DNA of 23,481 nucleotides from Myxococcales bacterium (GCA_003153055.1 PMBV01000094.1:62470-85950), one strand, 5' to 3'. Numbered from the stretch's first letter, positions 7,415 through 15,206 are shown. The notes: a model not told the origin generated them from the sequence alone. Made by a program: numbers and translations.

Positions 7415-8584
7415 ATGCCTCCGAAGGTGATCGGTCCATATCGCGTGCTGGAGACACTTGGCAGTGGAGGTGTCGGCACCGTCTACCGTGCCATCGATCG
7501 CCGCACCGGAGAGGTGGCCGCGCTGAAGCTCTTGTCCACCGGTCCAGCCTTGGACCCCAAGGCCGCACGGCGCCTGGCTCGAGAATTCGAGACGCTCCAT
7601 ACGCTCTCTCACCCCAACGTCGTGAAGGTCTACGACACCGGCGTGTACCAGGGGTACCCCTACCTGGCGATGGAGCTGGTCGATGGGTTGACGCTCCAGC
7701 ACTACCTCTCGTTGGCCGACGAAGATCTCGCCAGCGACCAGGCGCTCCTGCGAGCCATCGAGCTGCACCGGCGCATCAGCCATGGACCCGCGCCCGAAGA
7801 CAAGGACGGGGGAGACGAGGCGGGCCTCGACGACGATGACGGCCCGGTGTTCAACCTCTCGACCTTCGGCGAAGAGTCTCCCAGCGACGACGACTACTCG
7901 AGCCCCAAGGCATGGGAGACTGGCCCTGACCGAGTGCGGGCGCTGGCCGATCTGGTCGACGAGCCTGACACGAACTCCACGACCTCGGGCGACGACACGC
8001 TCCCATTCCAGCCCCCCTCGCGGGCTGAGGCGCGGCCGCCAGCACACATCTTGACCGAAGCCGAGCTCGACACGCTCAATCGCCCGGAGCGCGTCGGCCG
8101 CCTGAAGGACGCCATGCTCCAGCTGTGCGAGGCCCTCGCCTACATTCACAGCTACGGGCTCATTCACAGAGATCTCAAGCCCTCCAACGTGATGGTGGAC
8201 GAAGACCGAACGGTGCGGCTCATGGATTTCGGGCTCGCCAAGTACATCTCGGATGATGCCGCGGTGACGGCCGACGGGCGGCTGGTGGGCACCTTCCGCT
8301 ACATGGCTCCGGAGCAGATTCTGGGAGAGAACCTCGACGGCCGCACGGACCTCTACTCGCTGGGCGTCATCCTCTATGAGCTGCTCGCGGGCCGCCCCCC
8401 CTTCGAAGCGAAGACGCCCTACGAGCTGTGGCAGAAGGTGCTCGAGACCGATGCGCCGCCCATCGCCTACTTGAACTCCGACAGCGACCGGGTGTTGTCG
8501 AGGGTCGCCCACCGGCTCATTCGGAAGGAGCCGGCAGATCGCCTGCAGACCGCCGAAGAGGTGTACGAGGCCCTCATCGAATGA
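7415..8584 (+). CDS. Hanks-type serine/threonine protein kinase with acidic insert
   Basis: This is a 389-residue cytosolic kinase without a membrane segment. The canonical motifs are intact: glycine loop GSGGVG at 16-21, ATP-anchoring Lys38 in AALKLL, hinge MELVDG at 86-91, catalytic HRDLKPSN at 251-258, DFG at 271-273 and APE at 298-300. It should therefore be active. Between the hinge and the helix before the HRD loop, about 125 residues (roughly 100-228) are inserted. This insert is rich in Asp, Glu, Ser and Pro (for example [10 protein letters not shown] and [10 protein letters not shown]) and is probably disordered. Such an insert is not part of the standard fold and may be a docking or autophosphorylation segment. 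The stop overlaps the ATG of the next gene (ATGA). The physiological target is unknown. Confidence 0.92.
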   Translation: MPPKVIGPYRVLETLGSGGVGTVYRAIDRRTGEVAALKLLSTGPALDPKAARRLAREFETLHTLSHPNVVKVYDTGVYQGYPYLAMELVDGLTLQHYLSLADEDLASDQALLRAIELHRRISHGPAPEDKDGGDEAGLDDDDGPVFNLSTFGEESPSDDDYSSPKAWETGPDRVRALADLVDEPDTNSTTSGDDTLPFQPPSRAEARPPAHILTEAELDTLNRPERVGRLKDAMLQLCEALAYIHSYGLIHRDLKPSNVMVDEDRTVRLMDFGLAKYISDDAAVTADGRLVGTFRYMAPEQILGENLDGRTDLYSLGVILYELLAGRPPFEAKTPYELWQKVLETDAPPIAYLNSDSDRVLSRVAHRLIRKEPADRLQTAEEVYEALIE

Positions 8585-9549
8585 AGCACGTGCTGACCAT
8601 CGAAGCCTCTGACGCTGGGGCGCGCATCGATCGCCTCGTGGGCGCCCGGCTCTCGCTCTCGCGCGCCACGCTCAAGGACCTCTTCGAGCGCCACGCCGTC
8701 AGGGTCAACGGCCGCTGGGCCAAGAAGGGCGACACGCTCGAGCCCGGGCAGGTGGTGGAGGTCGATCACGAAGAGGTCCCGCGGGGCGTTCAGGCCGACG
8801 CCTCCCTGGGCCTCACCGTGCTGTACGAGGACGCAGCACTGGTCTTCGTCGACAAGCCGGCCAAAGTCCCCTGCCACCCCTTGAAGCCCAACGAGTCGGG
8901 CACCGTGGCCAACGCGCTGGTGGCCCGGTACCCGGAGCTGGCGACGGTGGGCGAAGATCCGCGCGAGGGAGGCCTCTGCCACCGGCTCGATGTGGAGACC
9001 TCCGGGGTTCTTCTGGCCGCTCGAACCCGCGAGGCCCATCAGGCCATGCGGGCTGCCTTCGGCCGCGAGGGAGAGATCGACAAGCGGTACCTGGCGCTGG
9101 TGTCGGGCCCCCTGTCTGACGAGGGCGTCATCGAGCTCGCCTTGGCGCACGCGGGGGACCACGTGCGACCGGCGACGTCGGCGGAAGGGCGTCCGGCGCG
9201 CTCCGAGTTCAAGGTGCTGGCCCGTCGAGGCCCGTTCGCGCTGGTGGAGGTGCACCTGGTGACTGGCGTCTTGCACCAGGTTCGCGCCCACCTCGCGGCC
9301 ATTGGCGCCCCCATCGTCGGCGATGCGCTGTACGACGGCCCACCCGAAGAGGGCCTCTCTCGTTTCTTCCTCCACGCCGCGTCCCTCGAGGTGACCCACC
9401 CCGAGACGAACCGGCGGCTCTCGGTGCGCTCGCCCTTGCCCGCGGAGCTTTCGGCGGTGCTCGATCGGCGAATCCCTGGGGCGAGCACGACGCCAGCGCT
9501 GGCCCTCAGGCCCGCGGTCGACCTTCCTCCTGCTCATCTTGTCTCGTAG
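8581..9549 (+). CDS. RluA-family rRNA/tRNA pseudouridine synthase
   Basis: This 322-residue enzyme isomerises specific uridines in structured RNA to pseudouridine. An S4-type RNA-binding domain occupies about residues 10-62 ([20 protein letters not shown], then VRVNG). The catalytic domain carries HRLDVETSG at 134-142 with Asp137 as the nucleophile, and [19 protein letters not shown] further on, as in RluA/RluC/RluD. The last 30 or so residues are an Ala/Pro-rich extension. The ATG at 8581 overlaps the kinase stop, so the two are co-translated; the extra open frame upstream to 8428 is the kinase's shadow. Which uridine it modifies cannot be told from sequence alone. Confidence 0.93.
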   Translation: MKHVLTIEASDAGARIDRLVGARLSLSRATLKDLFERHAVRVNGRWAKKGDTLEPGQVVEVDHEEVPRGVQADASLGLTVLYEDAALVFVDKPAKVPCHPLKPNESGTVANALVARYPELATVGEDPREGGLCHRLDVETSGVLLAARTREAHQAMRAAFGREGEIDKRYLALVSGPLSDEGVIELALAHAGDHVRPATSAEGRPARSEFKVLARRGPFALVEVHLVTGVLHQVRAHLAAIGAPIVGDALYDGPPEEGLSRFFLHAASLEVTHPETNRRLSVRSPLPAELSAVLDRRIPGASTTPALALRPAVDLPPAHLVS

Positions 9550-9564
9550 GTTGTGCCCTACGAG
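9543..9564. terminator. Hairpin embracing the stop codon of the pseudouridine synthase gene
   Basis: CTCGTAGG (9543-9550) and CCTACGAG (9557-9564) form a perfect 8-bp stem with the 6-base loop TTGTGC. The TAG stop (9547-9549) is inside the left arm. There is no T-run. The convergent gene arrangement supports a bidirectional transcript end. Confidence 0.5.
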
Positions 9565-9598
9565 GTGATCCGCGGGAACGGCGGCGTGGCGCGGCTGG

Positions 9599-9727
9599 TC
9601 AGGCTTCCACACGAGCCTGGTAGCGCGGCCCCGGGAGGGTGCGGGTGCCGAGGTAGGGGCGATCGGGGAAGCGAGCGACCGAGGCCTCGAGGAACTGGCC
9701 CAGGTTCGTCTTCTCGTGAGAGTCCAT
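9599..9727 (-). pseudogene. Fragment like the N-terminus of an AMP-binding acyl-CoA synthetase
   Basis: A 42-codon frame reads MDSHEKTNLGQFLEASVARF followed by PDRPYLGTRT. This closely resembles the opening of long-chain acyl-CoA ligases and related AMP-binding enzymes (xxLGxxLExSxxxxPDRPAL). After GTRTLPG the resemblance ends and a TGA stops the frame. The other minus-strand frames further down do not resume the family, and the region runs into the 3' end of the pseudouridine synthase gene. I read it as a truncated remnant, in line after the OPT transporter on the same strand. A short real ORF cannot be excluded. Confidence 0.4.
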
Positions 9728-9832
9728 GCCCGCCCCTGTCTGAGTTGGCCAACCCGTAGCGCCCCGGGACGGCGCTGTCACGCTCCAGCTGCGGGTTCGA
9801 CGCCGTCGCCCGAGGGGCTGAACCGGCCGCTC

Positions 9833-11617
9833 CTACCCAGCGCCGAGGAGCGCTCGGGCGAGCACGATGGTGATGCCCATCAGGCTCTCTCCGGCCACGA
9901 GCCCCGAGGCGATGGGCACCAGCCCAGCCTGGCCGAAGCGTGGCCACCGCCATCGAACGAGCGCCGCCACCGCGGCCCCGGCGAACATCGCCAGCGAGAA
10001 CGAGCCGGGGGTCACCATCGCAATGCCCAGCCCAGAGGGCGACGGAATCCATCGGCGCCAGCGAGCAGGCACGAACGTCTCCAGCACCGGCAACGCCACG
10101 CCCAGCGCACCACCCAGGGCGATGGCCCACCGCACCGTCGGAGACAGCCCCTCCAGCCCCTGGGTCAGCGCCCTGGAGACGCTGGCCCACACCAAGACCG
10201 AGGGCGCGGGGAACTCCTCCGAGCCCAGCACATCCGCCGTCGGGACGAGGAGGTTGAAAGCCGGCACCAGCACCAAGGCCCCGACGAGCAGGCCCAGGAG
10301 CTGGGCGTACACCTGCTGTCGCGGGCTCGCCCCCAAGAGGTGACCGGTCTTGAGGTCGCCGAGCAAGTCCGCCGCATGCAGCCCCACCCCAGTGGTGACG
10401 TTGGCGCTCATGATGTTGGCGGTGAGGTTGGCCGGGAGCACCACGCCGAACACCAGCTGGGTCAGCGGGCCCATGGCTTTGGTCGGGGTGACGTCGGTCT
10501 CGCCCGTCACCCGCGCGGCGATCACTCCCACCGCGAGAGAGAGCGGAATGGCCAGGAGCCCAGCCCACAGGGGAATGCCGAACAGGTGCCACATCAGCCC
10601 GACCATGATCGGCGAGAGCACTCCGAACCCCGCCACGAACCACCACAGCGGGGCCTCGTCGTCGCCCTCGCGTCCGTCACGGCGGCGGCGCTCCCAGGCA
10701 CCTCGGAGATCCATCACCCCCCGAGGGATGCCTCGCAGCTGGGGGAGGAACGACACGACGCCCGAGCTCGCCAGCAGCGCCGCTCCGGGCCAGAGGGTGA
10801 GCTCGACGATGCTCTTGAAGTCCACCGCGCGAATGGCGCCCGCCTCGACCAAGGCCGGGGCGAGCACCCCATAGGTGAGCACGGCACCCACGAGCATCGA
10901 CGAAGCGGTGCGGAGCCCCATGAGCGCCCCACCGCCCAACAACACGAGGCTCAGATCGAACCCGAGGGACCAGGCCGCCAGCGGGTGCCCGTGGAGCGCG
11001 AAGGGGAGCGTCAACCGCGCGGGAGGCCGGGGCCAGCGCCCGGGCCCCTCGCGCCACGCAGTGAAGAGCGCCGCCACCAGGCCAGCACCGAGCAGCCGCC
11101 GCGCGGTGGGTGAGCCGGAGCCCACGTGCAGGGAGCGGATCGTCTCGGCCGTGGCGACGCTCTGAGGAAAGGGCAGCTGTTCTCGATCGATGAGCTGGCG
11201 CTTCAGGGGAATGGCCGCGAAGACCCCCAGGGCCGCGATGACGGCGAACCACGCGAACATCGCGAACCCACCCGGGCGAGCGCCGGTCAACACCAGGAGC
11301 GCAGGGAGCGCCGCCATGTTGCCGCCACCGGTCATCCACGCCCCAGCCGAGGCCACCGTCGCCACCGCGTTGTTCTCCAGGGGCGAGAGCTCGCGAGTGA
11401 AGAGCCCCAGAAGGCGCAGCGCTCGAAACGCCACGAAGGCCACCACCGTCGCGGTGATGGTGACGCCGATGCTCCAGCCCGTCTTGAGGACGACGTAGAG
11501 GTTCGACAGGCACAGGCCGCCCCCGAGCAGGAGCCCCATCACCGCGGCCCGGAGGCTGAGCTGCGGAGCCCCCCGGTGCGCGCCCGACACCCGACGCGCC
11601 CCCGGGGCCTGGGTCAC
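9833..11617 (-). CDS. OPT-family oligopeptide / metal-chelate transporter
   Basis: This polytopic inner-membrane protein has 594 residues and at least a dozen hydrophobic helices, as expected for the oligopeptide transporter (OPT/YSL) family (COG1297-type). The N-terminal block NLYVVLKTGWSIGVTITATV matches the family's conserved first segments. ELSPLENNAVATVASAGAWM follows. In the middle lie a GETDVTPTKAMGPLTQLVFG segment and an ANIMSANVTTG segment, both typical of prokaryotic members. The family moves small peptides, glutathione conjugates or metal chelates, usually by proton coupling. The GTG start at 11617 overlaps the stop of the thioredoxin-reductase fusion (GTGA), making it the last intact gene of the peptide-modification operon. 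Whether it exports the modified peptide or imports a chelate is not visible in the sequence. Confidence 0.9.
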   Translation of the reverse strand: MTQAPGARRVSGAHRGAPQLSLRAAVMGLLLGGGLCLSNLYVVLKTGWSIGVTITATVVAFVAFRALRLLGLFTRELSPLENNAVATVASAGAWMTGGGNMAALPALLVLTGARPGGFAMFAWFAVIAALGVFAAIPLKRQLIDREQLPFPQSVATAETIRSLHVGSGSPTARRLLGAGLVAALFTAWREGPGRWPRPPARLTLPFALHGHPLAAWSLGFDLSLVLLGGGALMGLRTASSMLVGAVLTYGVLAPALVEAGAIRAVDFKSIVELTLWPGAALLASSGVVSFLPQLRGIPRGVMDLRGAWERRRRDGREGDDEAPLWWFVAGFGVLSPIMVGLMWHLFGIPLWAGLLAIPLSLAVGVIAARVTGETDVTPTKAMGPLTQLVFGVVLPANLTANIMSANVTTGVGLHAADLLGDLKTGHLLGASPRQQVYAQLLGLLVGALVLVPAFNLLVPTADVLGSEEFPAPSVLVWASVSRALTQGLEGLSPTVRWAIALGGALGVALPVLETFVPARWRRWIPSPSGLGIAMVTPGSFSLAMFAGAAVAALVRWRWPRFGQAGLVPIASGLVAGESLMGITIVLARALLGAG

Positions 11618-12903
11618 GCCGCCAGGTCTTTCGCCAACGCCATCGAGGCGATGGTGCCGTCGGACACCGCGGTCGTCATCTGCCGGTAGCGCTTCGACAC
11701 CACGTCACCCGCTGCGAAGACGCCGGGCACGCTGGTGCGCATGTCCTCGTCGACCACCACGTAGCCCCACTTGTCCAGCGCCAGCACGCCCTCGAGCCCA
11801 TCGAGGTTCGGCCGCATGCCGGCGAAGATGAAGACACCGTCGCAGTCCAGCGTGCGGAGGGTGCGGGTCTTGAGATCCTCCACCACCACCGCGTCGACGC
11901 CCTTGCCGCTCTTCGAGATGAACTCCCGTGGCTCGTGCTCGAAGACGAACTCGATCTTCTTCTCGGCGAAGGCCAGCTCCTGGGCGTGCTTGTTGGCCTG
12001 CAGGGTGCCGAACTGGTGCACGATGGTGATCTTCGCGGCGAACCGGGCGATGAAGAGCGACTCCTCGATGGCCGAGTTCCCGCCCCCGATGACGATGACG
12101 TGCTTGCCTTCGAAGTACTTGGCGTCGCACGTGGCACAGTACGAGATGCCCTTGCCCTTGAATTCCTGCTCGCCCTTGACGCCGATGGGGCGTGGAGAGG
12201 AGCCAGTGGCGACGATGACGCGCTGGGCGCGGATCGTCTCGAAGCCGTCCAGCTCGACGGTCTTCTCGCGGAGATCCACCCCCGTCACCTCGGCGGCGAG
12301 GCGGGGCACCACGCCCGCGGCCTTGGCGTGCTCCACCATGTAATGGGCCAGCATGTGTCCAGGCTGCGGCTGGGGGAAGCCGGGGAAGTTCGACACCTGG
12401 TGGGTGATGGCCAGGTTCCCCCCGCCCAGCCCGAGGTCGACCATCACGGTCTTGAGCTTGGCCTGGGCGCAGTAAATGCCCGCGGTGATGCCCGCCGGCC
12501 CTCCTCCCAGAATCAACACGTCGGCTTCGGTACGCACCGGCTTGGTGGTGGCGGTGATGGCCTGGGCACGCGTGGGCCCGACGAGGGCGTTCAACCCTTG
12601 AACCAGCGCCGACCGCTTGATGCCACCGGTCAGCCGGGTACCGACCTCTTTCCCTCCCTGAAAGAAGAGCACCGTGGGCGAGCCCCTCACCGAGAGGCTG
12701 TCGGCCAACGCGCGGTTCTCCTGGCGGAAGACCTTCACGAACGTGACGTCACGGCCGTACTGGGCGGCGAGCGCCTCGTACTTGGGAGCCAGCGCCTCGC
12801 ACGGCGGGCACTCGCTCGAATAGAAGTCGACGACCACGGCCTTCTCCGACGCGAGGACCTTGGAAAAGGCGCTCGCGTCGATCTCCTGAATCAACTCCGA
12901 CAT
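11614..12903 (-). CDS. Thioredoxin-thioredoxin reductase fusion (Trx at the N-terminus)
   Basis: The protein has 429 residues. Residues 1-108 form a thioredoxin domain with active site CPPC at 32-35 (instead of CGPC) and the cis-Pro segment RGSPTVLFF at 73-81. After a short linker, residues 125-429 form a low-molecular-weight thioredoxin reductase, with FAD-binding GGGPAG at 133-138, redox CATC at 256-259, second dinucleotide site GGGNSA at 273-278, and AAGD at 397-400. The best-known fusion (Mycobacterium leprae) has the opposite order. The HRRxxxR segment that binds the NADPH 2'-phosphate in typical reductases reads HQFGTLQAN here (296-304), so the electron donor may be NADH or something else. 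A GAGGTG Shine-Dalgarno precedes the ATG. It lies 27 bases after the radical SAM gene and overlaps the OPT gene, suggesting it keeps peptide or enzyme thiols reduced in this pathway. Confidence 0.93.
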   Translation of the reverse strand: MSELIQEIDASAFSKVLASEKAVVVDFYSSECPPCEALAPKYEALAAQYGRDVTFVKVFRQENRALADSLSVRGSPTVLFFQGGKEVGTRLTGGIKRSALVQGLNALVGPTRAQAITATTKPVRTEADVLILGGGPAGITAGIYCAQAKLKTVMVDLGLGGGNLAITHQVSNFPGFPQPQPGHMLAHYMVEHAKAAGVVPRLAAEVTGVDLREKTVELDGFETIRAQRVIVATGSSPRPIGVKGEQEFKGKGISYCATCDAKYFEGKHVIVIGGGNSAIEESLFIARFAAKITIVHQFGTLQANKHAQELAFAEKKIEFVFEHEPREFISKSGKGVDAVVVEDLKTRTLRTLDCDGVFIFAGMRPNLDGLEGVLALDKWGYVVVDEDMRTSVPGVFAAGDVVSKRYRQMTTAVSDGTIASMALAKDLAA

Positions 12904-12930
12904 ATTCTCACCTCATGTGACAACGACGAT

Positions 12931-14247
12931 TCACGACCCGAGCTGGTCTCGCCCGTAGACGGCGCAACCGAGGCCCAAGAGCTCTCTCACTGGCCTGCAA
13001 TCAGGAGCGCCGACTCGACCTGCCTGGTTCTTCGACACGGCCCCACAGCCGCCACCACAGGCGAGCTGGTTGGCACAACCTCGGCAGCCCTCCATCGACT
13101 GCACGTCACGGCGGCTCCATTCGCCGACCCGCTCGAGATCGAGCGAGCGCGTGGGAAAGAAGCTCCCGATGGCCTCGCCGGCCGCGCCCACGTTGGCGGT
13201 GCACGGGTAGATGGTGCCGGTGGCGTCGAAGGCAAACTCGGTCTTGGTCGCCGGGCACGAATCGAACAGCGGGTCGGGCAACCGGCCCTCGTCGAAGAGG
13301 AACCGGGCCACCGAGAAGGCGGGGCGATAGAAGCGGAGGATCTCGGGGTCCGCGTCGATGAGAGCCTTGAGATCCTCGTACAGCGACAACCGGGAGTAGA
13401 GCCGGGTGTTGTTGGTCTGGCAGTGGTGCAGCTCGTAGTTGCGCCCCAGCTGGGTCTTGAACTTCGGGTGGCCAGCCCAGCCCCGGTCGATGGCGAAGTG
13501 CGCCAGGCCAGCGAAGTCGGCGATGTTCTCCTTGTCGACGACCGTGCGGAGATTCACCGGGAGCCCGGCCTCGAGACAGGCGTCGACCCCTGCCACCACT
13601 CGATCGAACGTCGTGCCCCCGCCCTTGAGCCCGCGCCGGCGGTCATGAACCTCGCGGGTCCCGTCGAGCGTCACCTGCACCTCGCGGATGCGCCCCTTCG
13701 ACAGCAGGGGAACGAACCCCGCCAGGGTGTAGCCGTTGGTCACCACCGCGAGATCCAGCCCGCGAGCCGCGGTGCCTTCCACCATGCGCTCCACGGTGCG
13801 CCGGCTCCGTGGCGTCTCGAGCAGCGGCTCTCCACCGAAGAGCGTCACGTACTTTTTCCGGGTGGCGAAGGTGTCGTCGACGTAGCTGAAGAAGGCGTCG
13901 AGCACCGCGTCGGGGTCATGCCCCTTCGTGGGCGCGTACTCGTCTTGGAAACAGTACGAGCAGCCGAAGTTGCACGCGTACGAGGCCACGTAGAACAGCT
14001 GCACCTCGTCGGTCGCCCGCCCAGCGAGGAACGCCTGGTAGGCTGCCTGGTACCGACGCTGCTCTTCGTCTGGCTCGACGAGGTAGCCCTTCTGGGCCAG
14101 CTCGGCCTCGTTGAACAGCTCTCCCTTGGAGAGTCGTTCGCCGTCGGAAGCGGCCAGCAGATCGGCCTGGCCGCTCAACAGATTCACCAGAAGCCAGCGG
14201 TCACTGCCGGCGACCCGAGTGAGGAGATTGTGTTTCGATAGCTCCAT
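12931..14247 (-). CDS. Radical SAM/SPASM peptide-modifying enzyme
   Basis: This 438-residue enzyme has the radical SAM iron-sulfur motif CNFGCSYC (Cys92, 96, 99), then FGGEPLL at 137-143 and VTNGYTL at 169-175, as in the TIM-barrel core. The C-terminus is a full SPASM domain: C331-X12-G-X4-C349, then C388-X2-C391-X5-C397-X3-C401, then C417, with an extra C428. SPASM enzymes with this layout commonly mature ribosomal peptides by thioether, C-C or other crosslinks. The first 80 residues (LLVNLLSGQADLL and on) form an N-terminal region typical of such maturases. The open frame continues 40 codons upstream, but the ATG at 14247 has AGGAG six bases before it. It lies 53 bases after the Cys-rich peptide gene, its most likely substrate. 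It is not ArsS-like, because it carries the long SPASM extension. Confidence 0.92.
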   Translation of the reverse strand: MELSKHNLLTRVAGSDRWLLVNLLSGQADLLAASDGERLSKGELFNEAELAQKGYLVEPDEEQRRYQAAYQAFLAGRATDEVQLFYVASYACNFGCSYCFQDEYAPTKGHDPDAVLDAFFSYVDDTFATRKKYVTLFGGEPLLETPRSRRTVERMVEGTAARGLDLAVVTNGYTLAGFVPLLSKGRIREVQVTLDGTREVHDRRRGLKGGGTTFDRVVAGVDACLEAGLPVNLRTVVDKENIADFAGLAHFAIDRGWAGHPKFKTQLGRNYELHHCQTNNTRLYSRLSLYEDLKALIDADPEILRFYRPAFSVARFLFDEGRLPDPLFDSCPATKTEFAFDATGTIYPCTANVGAAGEAIGSFFPTRSLDLERVGEWSRRDVQSMEGCRGCANQLACGGGCGAVSKNQAGRVGAPDCRPVRELLGLGCAVYGRDQLGS

Positions 14248-14300
14248 GAAGGTCTCCTCGAATGGAGCCGCCGGACGTGCCGGTCGATTCCGACGGTGTA

Positions 14301-14405
14301 CTAGTCGTGGCAGCCGGCGACGTTCTTCGAAACCTTGGCGCAGCACTGGGCCACCACGGCACAGCAAGCGGGAGCCGACGTGTTCTTCTTGATGAGTGAT
14401 TGCAT
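14301..14405 (-). CDS. Cysteine-rich 34-residue peptide, candidate RiPP precursor
   Basis: This small gene reads from ATG at 14405 to TAG at 14301. The peptide starts MQSLIKKNTSAPA (a short basic, leader-like part). It continues CCAVVAQCCAKVSKNVAGCHD, where two vicinal Cys pairs separated by five residues and a last Cys give five Cys in 21 residues. A GAGGTGA Shine-Dalgarno lies seven bases upstream and contains the stop codon of the methyltransferase gene. The position directly before a radical SAM/SPASM gene is typical of precursor peptides. Vicinal dithiols are known tight ligands for trivalent arsenic and soft metals, which fits the ArsM-like neighbours. I do not recognise a named family. 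Alternatively it could be a small metallothionein-like chelator that works without modification. Confidence 0.78.
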   Translation of the reverse strand: MQSLIKKNTSAPACCAVVAQCCAKVSKNVAGCHD

Positions 14406-14412
14406 GTGTTGT

Positions 14413-14419
14413 TCACCTC
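14413..14419 (-). promoter_or_regulatory. Shine-Dalgarno of the peptide gene overlapping the upstream stop codon
   Basis: GAGGTGA on the minus strand serves two roles. Its TGA ends the methyltransferase gene, and the purine run sits seven bases before the peptide ATG. This implies terminating ribosomes could reinitiate on the peptide, tying its synthesis to the enzyme's. Confidence 0.6.
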
Positions 14420-15111
14420 GTCGCGTGGTTGTTCCGTGACCCCTCGAACGCGCCCGAGGGACGGATTGGTCGTTGACCAGAGAGTGTGAATTTCGCGAGG
14501 CGCGCGTGACCCCTGTCGTAGGGCTCGCTCTCGTCCGTCACCGCCACCTCGACGAGCCCAGCTCCAGCCACGTGCCCGAGGGAGGCCTCGCGAGGCTCCG
14601 CTCCAGCCCAGCACTCGGCCACCGCGACGGGGTCGTTCCGGTACTGCTCGGCGATGGGCTCCACCGCGAAGATGTCACTCACGATGAAGCGCCCACCAGG
14701 CTTGAGAACCCGGGCGATCTCCGCCCAGACGCGAGCCTTGTCGGTGGCGTGGTTCAGGGCGCAGTTCGACACCACCCAGTCGGCCACGGCATCGGGCAGC
14801 GCCAGCGCCTCGAGCGCGGAGTGAACGAAGGTGACGTTCTCGACACCCCCGGAGGCCGCCGCGGCCCGAGCCACCTCGAGCATCGCCGGGGTGAGGTCGA
14901 CTCCGTAGACGTGCCCCCCTGGGCCGACCAGACGGGCCAGCGCCAGGGCATCTCGACCTCGACCGCACCCGAGGTCGATGCACACCTGCCCCAGCTGGGC
15001 CTGGCACCCGCGGGCGGCCGAGCCACAGGAGAGGTTCGACTTGGTCTCGGCCAGAGCCGTGTACCGGTTCTGAATTGCCACGGCAGCCTGTCGTTCCACG
15101 TGTCGTTCCAC
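14413..15111 (-). CDS. ArsM-like class I SAM-dependent methyltransferase
   Basis: This is a Rossmann-fold methyltransferase of up to 232 residues. SAM motif I is CIDLGCGRGRDALALA at 44-59, with the acidic GVDLTPAML at 70-78. The later phrase WVVSNCALNHATDKARVW closely follows the arsenite methyltransferase pattern (SNCxxNxxxDK), with Cys117 matching one arsenic-binding Cys. Cys167 in AECWAGAE matches the CI(S/A)GA Cys. Cys29 and Cys36 lie N-terminal as in ArsM. It may methylate a metalloid or a peptide-bound one. It is the first gene of the minus-strand operon. The start is uncertain: GTGs at 15111, 15099 and 15081 are all in frame, with only weak Shine-Dalgarno elements; the first two lie in a direct repeat of GTGGAACGACA. 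Confidence 0.83.
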   Translation of the reverse strand: MERHVERQAAVAIQNRYTALAETKSNLSCGSAARGCQAQLGQVCIDLGCGRGRDALALARLVGPGGHVYGVDLTPAMLEVARAAAASGGVENVTFVHSALEALALPDAVADWVVSNCALNHATDKARVWAEIARVLKPGGRFIVSDIFAVEPIAEQYRNDPVAVAECWAGAEPREASLGHVAGAGLVEVAVTDESEPYDRGHARLAKFTLSGQRPIRPSGAFEGSRNNHATR

Positions 15112-15144
15112 GGAGTTTTCGAGCCGGAGGAGAGCAGATCGGAT

Positions 15145-15164
15145 TCATCGGACCTCCCCGATGA
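15145..15164. promoter_or_regulatory. Perfect dyad in the divergent promoter region of the peptide cluster
   Basis: TCATCGG (15145-15151) and CCGATGA (15158-15164) are exact inverted arms around ACCTCC. It sits in the roughly 95-bp gap between the two divergent operons, so one regulator could control both. A CATAAG at 15186-15191 could be a -10 for the plus-strand genes, but I see no matching -35, which would fit an activated promoter. No regulator gene is present in the cluster. Confidence 0.5.
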
Positions 15165-15206
15165 GTAGGGAACCTTTCACCCAAACATAAGTCTCAGAGG
15201 TGAGGT

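Noticed and set aside
8428..8580. Upstream extension of the pseudouridine synthase frame
   Set aside because: It is the shadow of the kinase C-terminus; the ATG at 8581 begins the S4 domain and overlaps the kinase stop.
11935..14241. A 768-codon plus-strand frame opposite the Trx-TrxR and radical SAM genes
   Set aside because: It is the antisense shadow of two genes with clear catalytic motifs; its translation has no recognisable domain.
12931..14247. Radical SAM enzyme as an ArsS-type arsenosugar enzyme
   Set aside because: It has a complete SPASM domain and a peptide-maturase-like N-terminus and sits next to a Cys-rich peptide, so a peptide substrate is more likely.
14248..14300. Hairpin between the peptide and radical SAM genes as an attenuator
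   Set aside because: Only short, imperfect GTCG/CGAC pairing was found; not enough to call a regulatory structure.
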